DNA of 64,000 nt from Polyodon spathula (GCF_017654505.1 NC_054538.1:48895489-48959488); one strand, 5' to 3'. Shown: positions 19,376 to 31,504, counted from the stretch's first letter. Translations and numbers: made by a program. The notes: generated by a model not told the origin, from the sequence alone.

Positions 19376-21610
19376 AAGTGTACATCTCTTTTTATGTCTT
19401 GAACGGATGGGAGATTTTTACCCTTGCAAAGATTTTCCTTGATTTATTTAAAACGATAATCCATGAAACAAGAGATTTATTTATGAAGCCGTAGATTAAT
19501 TTGCAAGCATATATTGTAAATATGTTATATGATAAATGGACTATGCTCTCAGTTCTATCCTGTGTGTCCTCTGCAATTTCCATTCTCCTCTATTGGTCAT
19601 CCCATGTTTCTGTAGAATAATCAATGTTGTCTTCTGGGATAGTTGCCATCCCTTTTCCTGTGACACAGCGACCATTGATTTCCTGATTTTATTAGTAAGC
19701 TGGGAAACTAATACTCCAGTTAGTCTGTGTTCAATGTCACATGTCACATATGCCAGCTGGTTCGCTTAACTTTAGTTCCTAACATTTAATAATAGAGTGA
19801 CCACAACAAGTGATTCTTCTGAAAATATTCACTGCTAGGGAGCTAGATTATATATAAATAACTACACATTCATTTTTGATGTAGAATTTGCAACTAAATA
19901 CTGTTCTTATGTTCAATAATGCCACTACAGTGAAATACAGTCCACAGGTCATATTCAGCTCCAGTTCTTTGGAGGGGATACAAATGCTGAACTATTTTTA
20001 TACTTTTGTAACATGATGAGAAACAGACATCCGTGTGGGGTTCTGAACATGTGTAGCTTTTGGTATTTAGCAGTGTAAGTTATTCAATTGTGTAAATATT
20101 TAGGAACCCCTGACCTCTTGTTACTGGTTTGGAATTCAACATAGCAGAGTTTAAGAAAGGGGGTTATAGGACATGTTGCAGGAAACATTAACAGTGTTTA
20201 CGGCAACAGCAGAGGCAACTGGAAAGGGAGATCGCAAAGAATTTCAATAAGTGAGCTATGTAAATTATTAATATAATTTTAGTAAACATTCTCTATGAAC
20301 AATACCTTGAGGGGGACACAATTTTCATAATGTACCTCCATAAAGCAGGGTTAGACTCCTAACGAAAATAGTGAGTGCACTCTATATGGTTATGCAATGG
20401 TGTGCTTTTTTTTTTTTTTCTGGGGATTTTTTTTTCCGCATTTATAGTACCAGTGCAGTCAATTTTAAAAGGTGAAAAAAATATAGATATTCTTTGGGGA
20501 GGCTGGGTCCATGAAAAATTATACTGTTAGTTGGATGGGAAAATGTTTGCTTGCATGTAAATCATGATATTATATGAAGTTTGGAACAAAGTTTTAATCT
20601 ACCAATAATCAGTATACTATGGAATAAAGTCGAACATTCTGACCTGGAAAAAGTTGCCAATCAATACTGGACAGATTTTCTAGGGAAGGTTCCCAGCCCA
20701 GAATAAAGAAAAGGAGATTCTCACACTCTAAACTAGGAGCCCTATCCTTGCCTGTTCTTGAAAAATATTATTTGGCTGCAAGGCCATATTGGTGCAGCTT
20801 TACTGGATTTTCACAAATGTTAATGCTGGATGTACCCACATGAAACCATTTGGAAAACAATCTGACAATCTGTCAATTTCAGTACAAGAAACAATAAAAT
20901 AGGCTACTATTCAATATAATTAACAATGAAGATGGAGTATGAAAAATGATGTTTCACCAAAAATAGTGAGTCCACCCTTCCAAAAAAATAAGCAGACTGC
21001 ATCCGTCCACGTTCACCCCGTAGTCTAACACTGCTCTTAAATACATTTTCTTCCTGGTTCTGATATACTTCATCAGTATCAGTTACAAGTCTGGAGTAAT
21101 GTTATTAAATATATTAAGGGTGTTTCCCACTTTACCCCCCTCTCTCCATTTTTTAATTGTCAGCACATCATATCTGTAGCAGGGCTGAAGTATTAACAAC
21201 GCCTTTTGTTTATAGCGTTTTGTGAAAAGTGTTTTATTTTGCTTTTTGTACAATTTGTTGTATGTCCTCTGTGAGCTACCAACTACAACCTCCATCTCGG
21301 TCTCCTGTCAATCAGCGAATTAACACACACCATATTTGACCTATATATACTGTACGGTGTCAGCAGGATTTGTTAGGTTTTGCCGAGGCAAGGCGGGACA
21401 TCCAGTGGAGGACCACTTGCCCCTCACCAACTGGAGAGCAAAGACAAGCAACCTTCCTTATAAACTCATATGCCTCCAATTTAGTTTAATCCAATCAGGG
21501 TGGCCAGTAGTTTAACAAATTCAGTTCAGATCTGCCACTCTTAAAGATGGTCCTGGAGACAGCTTCAGGAAGTGCTGGTCTGCCCTTCACCAAGATGGTC
21601 ACTACCATTC
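19376..21610. other. No recognisable gene
   Basis: Short AT-biased frames only. A T run lies at 20408-20420. Confidence 0.5.
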
Positions 21611-21618
21611 CTCTATAG

Positions 21619-21729
21619 CAGGGGTCTCAAATCCTGATGATTATTAGAAGCATAACTGGTCCAATTAATTAATTCAGGGTACAGCTGGAACAAAAGCTGG
21701 CACTCCAGGACCAGGATTGGAGACCCCTG
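21619..21729. mobile_element. 111-bp hAT-type MITE with 8-bp target duplication
   Basis: Termini CAGGGGTCTC and GAGACCCCTG form inverted repeats. A perfect CTCTATAG duplication flanks the element (21611-21618 and 21730-21737). Eight-bp duplication and the CAG...CTG ends fit hAT. Confidence 0.88.
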
Positions 21730-21737
21730 CTCTATAG

Positions 21738-22735
21738 TAAAGAGCATTGGCGCCCACAGCTGTACGTACTGTGCGTACTTTCGGTTTGCATAGTTTCATA
21801 AGTGTGGACTCGTGTATAATCTTGTGCGATCGGTTGAAACTAAACTGACATTTTAAGCTTAGAGGATTGTACCCATATGAAAGTGTACCATGATACTATA
21901 GGACGTACTCTGGTAAACCATGGTAGACTATGGTAATACAATGGGACTGTGAACGTGTGGGTTGCAGTTGCAGTTGCAGTTGCAGTTCTTTTATTTCTTT
22001 TTCGTTCCGTTTATACCGTTCAATAATAAATGTTGGCTCTACACACCAAAGTGTATTGCCAGCTTTAAACCACAAAGTTCACAGTCCCGAAATAATAATT
22101 ACATGTAAATATAATTACATACAATAATTACAGAACATGTGTTCTGTAATTAATAATTACAGAACACAGACATGGCCACTTCTCCTGACAGTGAGTGCGC
22201 TGCGTGCAGGTGTTTGTGCAAGATTTTTGGTAACATGTGCAGTCCGGGCTTGATGCTGGCCTGTAGTGACAGCTTCCTGGCTCATGTTAGCTGTCTTGTA
22301 GTGACAAACAGACAGTTAGACAAAACACTTATACTTTGTACACAGTCCATTTCCTTTTTGCTCAATCTCGGAACCACATCAAAAGGAACAGATTACATCA
22401 TCACATCTCCAATCATACCCTTAGTCATGCCCCCTGCGATAGCTAGTTCAGTCACATCTCCTCCAATTCATGACTGACACATCGCATACCGCTTTACAGC
22501 GATGACTTTGGCTGGCTGGCTTCTGACTGGCCCTGGAATGAACTGCCAGTTCAACCAGTATGAGGCACTTTATTCCTGATAAACAGCGCCCTCACAGATC
22601 AGGAGGGAGATTGTTGTCTAAGATTCATTCGCTTTCTGTCACAGGAATGTACTATGGTACAATGAATGAATTTTCCATGGCACAGTGTGGAGTACTATGG
22701 TACAGTGTAGGTACTATAGCATTCCTTCAATTTTA
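21738..22735. other. Noncoding, short local repeats
   Basis: A (GTTGCA)n hexamer lies at 21961-21986. Scattered ACTATGGTAC/CCATGG motifs occur at 21880-21940 and 22645-22720. No gene recognised. Confidence 0.45.
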
Positions 22736-22739
22736 ATTT

Positions 22740-23140
22740 CAGTTTCAAATTTATTTTATAGAGCACCTTTCATGCCAAGGCATCCCAAAGCACTTCACAA
22801 TAAAAACAAGAATACAATATAAAATTAAAAACTATATACTAAAATATTCAAAATTAGTACTTAAAAAAATACATTTCATATTAAAAACAATCTAACTACA
22901 ATCCAATACACGTTACAACAATATAACAGCATGTCAACAGTCTGATACACAACACACTCCAATACACCATCCCAGACTACAAATAGGCTTTTGTGTAAAA
23001 ATACATGTTAGGTTTAGATTTAAATGTAATTAATGATTCAGCATTACGAATTTAAAAAGGGAGAGTAATCCCCAATGCAGGTGCATGACTAAAGGCTCGT
23101 CCACCAAAAGAAGTACGCTTAACCAATGTAGACACCTGAA
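22740..23140 (+). repeat. Dispersed repeat candidate
   Basis: TATAGAGCACCTTTCATGCC followed by AAAGCACTTCACAATAAAA resembles a widespread fish repeat tail. The match is from memory of pattern only and no second copy is in the window. Confidence 0.35.
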
Positions 23141-23159
23141 GTCCAGCATTTCCTGATCG

Positions 23160-24178
23160 CATTAGGGATTCAAAGAAATGCATGCATGTGGATTAGGCAG
23201 TGGTTAACATGTAGAAAACAGAAAGTATTGATTAGAAGAGAAACCTCAAAATGGAGTGAGGTAACCAGTGGTGTACCACAGAGATCGGTATTAGGTCCTC
23301 TACTATTCCTAATCTACATTAATGACTTAGATTCTGGTATGGGAAACCAACTTGTTAAATTTGCAGATGACACAAAAGTAGGAGGAGTGGCAAACACTGA
23401 TGCAGCAGCAATGGTCGTTCAAAATGATCTAGACAAGATTCAGAACTGGGCATGCACATGGCAAATGACAATTAATAGAGAAAAGTGTAAGATACTGCAA
23501 GCAGGCAATAAAATGTGCATTATAAATATCATATGGGAGATACTGAAATTGAAGAAGAAATCATGAAAAAGACCTAGGAGTTTATGTTGACTTAGAAATG
23601 TCTTAATCTAGACAATGTGGGGAAGCTAAGAAAAAGGTCAACAAGATGCTCGGATATATTGTGAAAAGTGTTGAATTTAAATCAAGGGAAGTAATGTTTT
23701 AAAACTGTACAATGCATTAGTTAGACCTAATGTAGAATATTGTGTTCAGTTCTGGTCACCTCGCTACAAAAAGGATATTGATGCTATAGAAAGACAGCAA
23801 AGAAGAGGGACCAGAATTATTCCAGGTTTAAAAGGCATGTAATATGCAGACAGGCTAAAAGAATTTAATCTATTCAGTCTTGAACAAAGAAGACTATGTG
23901 GCGACCTGATTCAAGCATTCCAAATTCTAAAAGGTATTGACAATGTCTAACCAAGGGACTTTTTTTCGTCATGAAAAAGAAACAAGGACCAGGGGTCACA
24001 AGGGGAGATTAGATAAAATCTGCAACCAACTCCCCAGTAATGTTGTTGAAGCTGACACCCTGGGATCCTTCAAGAAGCTGCTTGATGAGATTCTGGGATC
24101 AATAAGCTACTAACAACCAAATAAGCAAGTTAGGCCAAATGGCATCCTCTCGTTTGTAAACTTTCTGATGTTCTTATG
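23160..24178 (+). mobile_element. CR1 LINE, 5'-truncated
   Basis: The frame at 23186-23566 carries WIRQWLTCRKQKVLIR, TSGVPQRSVLGPLLF and the intact catalytic KFADDTKVGG. Shifts follow, and the 3' end has GATGTTCTTATGA at 24170. It is clearly related to 4226-8505 and 1-1116. Truncated before the endonuclease. Confidence 0.92.
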
Positions 24179-24179
24179 A

Positions 24180-24895
24180 TATTTTGAGTAATTGTGGGGG
24201 GATTATGATGGTATGTGTGGGGGGTTAAAACTTTTGGGGGGGAAACTGTAAAAGTGACAACAATCCAATACTGTGCATCTGACAACATAATACCCGGATT
24301 AATGAACAGCAAACAAAAAAGATAATTGCTATTGCCCTGCTCTTCTAGAGAAAGAAAAAAAAATAAGATCGCTGTGGGTTCATGACATCCTCAAGAAAAG
24401 AAAAAGGTACGGCGAATATCATCGGTGATACAGGAGCTCCAGTTTGATGAAGGCAGATTTCAAAGCTACTTAATGTTGTATTATACAACTGGAAAATCTG
24501 TAATCAGAAGCACAAACTTCTTCATTCTGTTTATTTATTAAGTTTCCTTGCAAAGCAGCCTCCTACTTTCCCCTGATTGGCTGCTGGTAGTTTACGTCAC
24601 AGTGCAGCATTGCGAAAGTTGAAAATGTTTTATCTCCTGTGTGCAGCTTTGCGTTGCCATTTGAGTGCCGCTTCCCGTGACCGCCTTCATTGAAAACAAT
24701 TGCTTTTGCCGCATGGCCCTGCCAGACCAGGTCCGGTGTGAACACCCCTTAAGGGTATATCAGGGGATGTGACAATGCAATCTGTTCCTTTGTTATGGTT
24801 GCGAACAGACCTGTAAAGGACGGACAAAAAGTATAAACCGTGAGTGTTTTGTATTTGTGTTTCTAACAGGACAAGGAACCCTATATGTGATTATT
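24180..24895. other. No recognisable gene
   Basis: A moderately GC segment near 24540-24780 ends with GGTCCGGTGTGAACACC, a motif often seen at ends of fish nonautonomous DNA elements. No partner terminus was found. Confidence 0.35.
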
Positions 24896-24904
24896 TGTTT
24901 ATTT

Positions 24905-25860
24905 TTAGAATGGGGTACCCCTCTGCCCCTGTGCGATTTTTTTATTTTGTATTTGTTTTGTTGTAGTAGTATTATTATTATGATTTATTATTTGTATATA
25001 TGATGGTGTAGCTGTGTTGTTTTGTTGAAGTACTATTAGGAGAAACCATACTACCCCCACTAGCCTGATCTCTGGAGGAGGGCTAGCTGGAGTTGGCGGA
25101 CTGACATGCAAGACCTCGGGTTGGTCAAACAGGTTTGAAAGATTCAGGTCAGTGTCTAATGGGTCTGGATCAAGTATTGGTGGTGGAACCTCCACTGGGC
25201 TGCACGCCCCAGCTTCTTTAAACACCAAGGCATTGTCTAGCGGTGTTCAGGCCTTGTAATGTTTGGGTTTGTCATGGTGCACAACCTTTACTTTAGTTTT
25301 GGGAGTCTTTTTAGTGCAGTACACAAGGTCATCCAACTGACCCAGCACAAAATATGGCCCATCGTAAACTGGCAGGAATTTGCGAACCCGATTTTTCACA
25401 TGCCTTGTGCCCTTTACCAAATACCAGACAGCGTCACCAATCTGGTACTGAAACTGATGAGCTCTCTTGTCATTTGCTTCTTTGCTCGCTCTGAAGCTTG
25501 ACCAAGGATGTCTCGAGCTATCCGGTGCGCTTGCTCCATTTGCTCTCGTAGCTTTACAACATACTCAGGCTGGGTCAGGTAGGATTCGTCATCTGGTGGG
25601 AGGCCTGCAACCAGATCAGTGGGCTCTGTGATCTCACGCCCTAAGAACATCATGTTATGTGTAATTCCTGTAGAGCTGTGCTTGGTGGCACGATAGGCCA
25701 TAAGAGCAAAAGGAAACATGATATTAAGTCCATGGCAATCCTTTCCATTGGAGCTCCAACACGAACAGTTCCCATCAGAGCTTGTGGAGTTTTAGGAGGC
25801 TTTGCCTTGGATGCACAGCTGGTACAGGTCTGACACCAAAGGGTGATGTCTTCACGCATC
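24905..25860 (-). pseudogene. Ty3/gypsy integrase relic with central core deleted
   Basis: The minus strand begins WCQTCTSCASKAKPP (second half of the HHCC finger) and GAPMERIAMDLI (first Asp). It then jumps to FPFALMAYRATKHSST (end of the core), skipping most of the core including the second Asp and Glu. GREITEPTDLVAG, a helix REQMEQAHRIARD and, in a shifted frame, VYDGPYFVLGQ (GPY/F) follow, then a proline-rich tail (24905-25228). The family differs from the Gmr1-like element, because the GPY/F is followed by a long C-terminal tail. Confidence 0.85.
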
Positions 25861-25869
25861 TTCTACAAT

Positions 25870-26385
25870 ATTGTTAAATTCATTATCTGGTAACTGTTAT
25901 TACCCTTCCAGTGTTATTTGTGTAATATGTGGATGTCGCCTTGAGAGGCAGAGTAGTGATCTAGGGTGGGGAAGGGCTTTCTATATGTGTGTGTCTGGAT
26001 CATGCTGATTTGTTGTTAGACGCATAATAAACTGCTTTAGACGTGAGATCCTTTGTGTGTGTGTGTGTGTGTGTCTCTCCAATAATTGTCATCCTGCTAC
26101 AGTATTATAAATGTATAAACAAATTAAGAGATAGCAAGCTAGAAAAATACACATCATATTAATTAATTTGTCTGATGCATTCATCCACAGCAATTGACAT
26201 GTATATATATCTATATTATAAAATGTACTAAATTTTATATATATATATATATATATAGATATATAATATATATATATATATTTCTCCTTGCCATCAAGGA
26301 GTCTGCAAATCTTTTTGAAGTCTTTGACGACTCTAAAATCAGAGTTTCTCTGTGATCACTAGGAAACGAACGTTGTAGACACACA
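25870..26385. other. Microsatellite-containing spacer
   Basis: (TG)n lies at 26056-26074 and (TA)n at about 26230-26282. No gene. Confidence 0.6.
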
Positions 26386-26389
26386 TCAT

Positions 26390-26556
26390 GGGAATTCGTG
26401 ACTTTGCTCCTGACCAGAGGGTTGTGACTTCAATCACAGGTGTGGGACACATTGCTGCTGGTCCAGTTAAAAATCCGGCTGTATAAATGTGTAATGTATG
26501 TCATAACTGTAAGTTGGCCTGGATAAATGTATCTGCTGAAAAAAATTAATAAATAA
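26390..26556 (+). mobile_element. tRNA-derived SINE with LINE-like tail
   Basis: The head GACCAGAGGGTTGTGACTTC holds a degenerate B box and is followed by CTGTATAAATG. The tail TGGCCTGGATAAATGTATCTG then an AATAA-rich end matches the widespread fish/vertebrate SINE tail form (TGGATAA-GGC-TCTGCTAA). The A box is weak. Confidence 0.7.
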
Positions 26557-26562
26557 TACGCA

Positions 26563-26620
26563 TGCCTGGTTAGTATTTGGATGGGAGGCTGCCTTGCAAT
26601 ACCAGGTACTTTAAACTTTT
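26563..26620 (+). pseudogene. 5S rRNA 3'-half fragment
   Basis: GCCTGGTTAGTATTTGGATG, GGAGGCTGCCT, AATACCAGGTACT and a terminal AAACTTTT correspond to the last about 55 bases of vertebrate 5S rRNA including its T-run terminator. The 5' half with the A box is absent. It abuts the SINE tail. Confidence 0.8.
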
Positions 26621-26639
26621 CTTTGGAGCTTTATTCAGT

Positions 26640-27066
26640 GGTGTAAGCGAGGGTATATGCAGGTAAATGATGTTTACCTACTTTGAATTTGGGCAATATA
26701 TCATTTACCCACTTCTCATATAAGGGATACAATTTATTCACTTCTACTCTCCTGTGATGTGCAAATCCTGTGTTAAAGACAATGTATTTTAATGGCAAGC
26801 ATCTGTGTTCAGAGAATGTGAGCAGAGCAAAGCGGTGACAATTCCATTCACCTCTCATAATAATATCCTACGCTCTGCTCTGCTCTTTCTTTAATTCCTC
26901 TCCGCTCCCCTGCTCCAGACAAAATTGTATTAAATATATATATGTAAATATATATATAACTAGCTGCTTTTCCCCCATCGTGTTGCCGATTGCAGATGAA
27001 AAGATGTATTGCACATTCAGAAAGGAATACCATTTAATTGTCCTTATAAATGGCATACCTTGACCC

Positions 27067-27097
<31 letters not shown>

Positions 27098-27700
27098 CTC
27101 GGCTATGCACAAAAGCCAACATAAAGTGCTCAGAGAAGCTGTAGTGGTGGCTAAAAGATTAGCTGCATTACTATGTGTTTAAAATGAAAAGGACTGCTAC
27201 TTTAATGATCCTCCCGGCTCCACCCCCTAGAGGGCAGAGGTCAGCTTTCCAGCAGAAAAGGACTGTGTGTGAGTGCACTATCTCTTCCTGATTCAGCAGA
27301 TAAGCAGCACAGAGCAGCAGAGGAGAGCCAGTCACAGAGACAAGTGAAACCAACCAAACTCAGCTAAAGTTTATCAAGCAAACCAAAGGGAAGCTAGGAA
27401 GGTTCCAGAGACAGTGTTAGCCAGCAGGGAAATCCAGGAGCCACAGCTTAAGGAGTTGGGCAACTAAATAAACCAGGAGTTGAGAAAGACAGTTTGCTAT
27501 ATTTAAAAAGGCCTTAAACTAAAACGTTTGATGAGCTCATGGACTGTTGTGACTGTGAATTACTGCGTTCTACACTGGAAGAATCCTAAATCTGGACTTC
27601 ATGAAATTATAGAGACTGAACTGATTTTATTTAAAAGTTATATGATTATTTGCAAACGTTTTGTGTTGTTATGTATAGTATAGGTTACATAGACTGATTC
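26640..27700. other. Noncoding; poly-A tract
   Basis: A run of about 29 A lies at 27070-27098. Low-complexity purine-rich sequence at 27240-27480. No gene recognised. Confidence 0.45.
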
Positions 27701-27729
27701 CAATAAGCAGTGTCTTTTTGTGGAAAACA

Positions 27730-27962
27730 GGAATGACCAGTTATCTTCCATTATCATACACCAAGGACAGGGTGTTACTTCAGGGCACTGTGTGTCTCTT
27801 CTTGCTGTGGGTGCTACTGGAAAATGGGTGCATGCAAATGATGCACTCATTGAAATCAAACCACGGCCAACAAATGCAAAGGACATGGACGTGGCCTTTT
27901 ATCAAGAGATCGAATGCTTTACAAATGCCTTACATTGGCCTAACTTCATAAAACCTCTATAA
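27730..27962 (+). pseudogene. Ubiquitin-specific-protease-like C-terminal fragment
   Basis: After an acceptor-like GTGGAAAACAG the frame gives LSSIIIHQGQGVTSGHCV, then GKWVHANDALIEIKP and ends at a stop at 27962. H-G-x4-SGH followed by KWV..ND resembles the His box and the Asp/Asn segment of peptidase C19 (USP) domains. SGHY has changed to SGHC. No Cys box was found upstream. With the PHD-like exon 330 bp on, this may be another transposon-borne peptidase gene. Host origin cannot be excluded. Confidence 0.45.
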
Positions 27963-28288
27963 GAAGGAGAATAATGTTTTTTTTCTTTCAGCACTAAAAT
28001 GTGTTAGTATACTACCCTTTCGCATTGACATGCATTTGTACCTTTTTAACCATTCATAACACTGTTGTTTTGTACCTACATAAATATCAATATATCAATA
28101 CCTATCAAAACAGACATATTGTTTTCACCACTTATGGATGTACATTTGCGACTAAAACTATACAAGGTTTACACTTTCAATACTGTTTACCACTGCAAAT
28201 AGCCTCACACTCTGCATGGGTAGAGAGCCAGGTAAGTTATGTTATGATCAAAAGCAAATGCATGATCATCTTTTTTCTTGTTTTGTAG

Positions 28289-28481
28289 ATGGATCTCTTA
28301 CTCCTTTCCCAAGCTATGAGAGACCCCCCCCTCTCTCAGAGGTACATTGCTGTGATGTGGAGGTCTACAGCACATGCAGGAGACCATACAGGATTGGACT
28401 GGATCTGACGGTGGAATGCGGGAGGTGTGGCGAATGGTTCCATGGCCAGATGACCTAAGAATGGAGGAGTGCTACACATGG
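28289..28481 (+). pseudogene. PHD-finger-like exon, degenerate
   Basis: The exon is bounded by acceptor CTTGTTTTGTAG and donor TGG|GTAAGT. The frame reads EVYSTCRRPYRIGLD, TVECGRCGEWFHGQM. The pattern C-x-C...C-x2-C...WFH-x2-C is that of a PHD finger, but the first Cys is Ser (YSTC) and the Cys after WFHGQ is Met. A stop also follows in frame, while a shifted frame stays open to the donor (LRMEECYTW). Likely a decayed chromatin-reader or transposon exon. Confidence 0.55.
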
Positions 28482-28489
28482 GTAAGTAT

Positions 28490-29345
28490 GGTAGTTAAAG
28501 GTGTGATAGATTTATTTTGTTTGTACATGTTTTTTGTACATTTTATACTAAGCATTCTATCTTAGTATATTATAATAACACCAACATTTGGTAATGCCTG
28601 TAAAGCAACATTACTATAATGTACAGCTATTTACATATGTAGAGTAGAGCATTGGTAATAAGGCTCATTATCTTCAGTGTTTATTTATGATGAGCGCACA
28701 AACTACTTATTTTCAAGATTTTTTTTTTTTTTTCAGCAGACCCTGATTCTGCATTGAGATCTGTTTATTTGGAGAAATATTGTAGATGCTTTAGCACTTT
28801 CATTTTTTATTGGTAAGGTATCTTAGTTTCTGAGCTACTGAATTATTGCCTGACTTGAGTATTTCTGGGGCAGAGATATCAAAAGTAAATTGGATGTCAG
28901 TTATAGCACCCACCTTGTTTAATGTAGTTATTGTGACCCAGCTGGGGAGGTGCTGATTCACTGTATTTAAGTGAAACTGTGCCAGATAAGTTGTGTGTAA
29001 CATGATATAAAAGTACAGAAGATGTAATTCTGAAGTAATAAACAACTTCACATTTTACATGGACATGTTTCAGACAGTATATGTGATGCTTCAAATTCGA
29101 TTTCCATGCCTATTGATATTAGACAATTACATACTATAAAAGTTAAGAGTATGAAATGTCCATATGATTTACTGATAACATATGTCACTATAAATTGGTA
29201 ATGCCATTTTTAAACAGGGAGTCTCTTTAAAGTCCTTCTTTTTTGTGGGTTATGTGAGAAGGCATTTTAAAGTTCTGTTAAACCTACTACTAACACCCCA
29301 CTCCATACGTGGGCTTTTTACCAAAGCTGACCTACAGTATCGTGT

Positions 29346-29388
<43 letters not shown>

Positions 29389-30655
29389 CACTACTGCTGT
29401 CTAAGTCCTAGATATTATTTTACAATGGAGATATGCAAGCTGAATATCTACTATAAAGTTTGTTACATTTTTCAACATGTTGTGCCTTTTTTTGTGAATG
29501 TCTTTCTGGTTCTGACTTCTTTACACCTGATACACAACTCACTGAAATGATTGAGTTCAGGTTTCTGCTCACCATGCAGTGCTCTGTTAAGGGTTCAGCA
29601 GCACTAAAGCTGGACAGCTCAGATCTAGATTGACATCTACTGTAGCATTTACACAAATCTGACACCCTGTATGCTTAGTTAAGAGCCTGAATTATACACA
29701 CTAAAAGTCAGGGACAATATGTAGTGGTTAACAATCACATTGCTTCTATTTCCAAATTTGTACTTTTGAGTGTTCGAAGTTATGAAAGAAAGATTCTTAT
29801 TTTATTGCATATGATATAATTTGGCTTCCTACATATTAAAAAAATGACTGATAACAAAGGAACTTACTATAGCTAAGTATCAGAAACAACAAACAATTTG
29901 TAATTCTGCTTTGAGAATTGAAGGACTCCAAGATAATACTAATGATCAGACAAACACTGTAGGAAGTGGCAACATATACAATGAAGGAGTAGTACTTCAT
30001 CTTTTGACCTGTTCATTCCTTTAACTCAATATTTGACATTCCCTAAATATGTCTCACAATATACAATGAAGCTACTGTATAACATATATTAATCATACTG
30101 CCTTATTGGAGTAAATAACAATATTTGTAGACCCCAGCTTAGTTGCAACACATTCAAGATCTGTGATTGTTGTTTTAACACAGTTGTAAACTTAATTTCG
30201 ATTTTTAAACAGACTGCACTCATGTGACTTGTAAAGCTAATGTATTGTCCATTTTATTGTTTCGATTGTCTTCTGGTTTATAAAGCATGGTGCAGTTTTT
30301 TTTTCTTCGTATACAGCTGCAACAGAGCTTCAAAAATGTTTTACAGTATGTGTCTTTGTATACTGTACTGTGTGTATGTGTAAATATCAGCCTCTCCACT
30401 GTATACTGTGTTTTATTAAGTTGCATAGGTTAGTGAAACTCTTCTTACTAGACACCAGTGAAAAATGGCTGCTTCAAGAAATATTTTTTCCTAGGCTGTG
30501 CTGTTTTCCATGGTAACAGCTCTGCCCAGTGGTAACAATGTGTCATTTCTGGGTGAAAAATGGGCAAACCTGACATGACACCCATATTGATTGATTCATG
30601 GCAGCCATGTTTGTTCATGTAGGAACTTTTCCTGAATAACTTTTTAGAGGACACT
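28490..30655. other. No recognisable gene; long T run
   Basis: A run of about 44 T lies at 29346-29389 and a T run at 28722-28735. Frames are short and AT-driven. Confidence 0.5.
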
Positions 30656-30677
30656 ACATAGATAACACCGTGTACCC

Positions 30678-30679
<2 letters not shown>

Positions 30680-30763
<84 letters not shown>
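30680..30763. repeat. (TA)n microsatellite
   Basis: About 82 bp of uninterrupted TA next to the dispersed repeat at 30769. Confidence 0.97.
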
Positions 30764-30768
<5 letters not shown>

Positions 30769-31050
30769 TTTGTTCCTGGGTAGTAAGTGTTATTTCCTAA
30801 TTGCTTATGCCTCAAAAGTATAGAAAATATAGAAATTATTCCCCACACATGCTTTTGTGACCAGGACAGTCATATTTCAAAATATCACTATTTCCAATGG
30901 GAAAATGGGCAAATGTGTGTCTTTTCATTCACATAAAGTCAGAAAAAAACAACATATGAATCCAAATTAACATGTATTTATACTAAAGTAATGCAAAAAT
31001 GACTACAAAAGATTTAGATGTGAGTAGTTTTTCGAGATTTACGATTATAC
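30769..31050 (-). repeat. Dispersed repeat, inverted copy of 8650-8955
   Basis: Aligns along its length with the reverse complement of 8650-8955. It is cut at 31050 by an LTR fragment. Confidence 0.7.
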
Positions 31051-31503
31051 TGTATTTAGGCACGAGGATTGCACAGCACTTCACATGCAAGTAAAATGTA
31101 ATATGTGAGCACAGGGAATTGCACTTTATTAATTCACATGCAGTTGTACCGAGACTCCAATTGAATGATTGATTAGCAAATCGAGTCTCGGTACAGCTGC
31201 ATAAAAGCAGCATGTTTTCACATACTTGGGGTTGTGTGTTCGGTGAGTGGAGAACGGGATTGGAGATGGAGGTAATAATTGTGATAAGAATACTCGTATT
31301 TTAAAATATCTGCTCACCGTGTTTTGTGTAGTGTTAGTCCGTTTTGTTTATCTCTTTTTGTTTTGCCGAATGTGCAGTGTCCTTGTATTTTTGTTTGTTA
31401 CAACCTTTTTATTTTCTGTTCTGTTTATTTATTAAATGCTGCGTGAAAGCATTCGCTCTGCTCCACCAAACTCCATCTCTCTCTGTTGTTTATTATGCTG
31501 TTT
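31051..31503 (+). mobile_element. LTR family A, copy 2 (partial)
   Basis: The copy begins inside the LTR at TTTAGGCACGAGGATTGC. It contains the dyad arms at 31141-31163 and 31177-31199, the TATA box ATAAAAG at 31201-31207 and a terminal region TTTATTAAATGCTG. The start and end of the LTR are missing. Confidence 0.82.
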
Positions 31504-31504
31504 A

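Noticed and set aside
26563..26620. Functional 5S rRNA gene
   Set aside because: Only the 3' half is present and the internal promoter A box is missing.
29245..29550. 101-codon frame with a long Phe run
   Set aside because: It arises from the 44-base T tract. No domain on either side.
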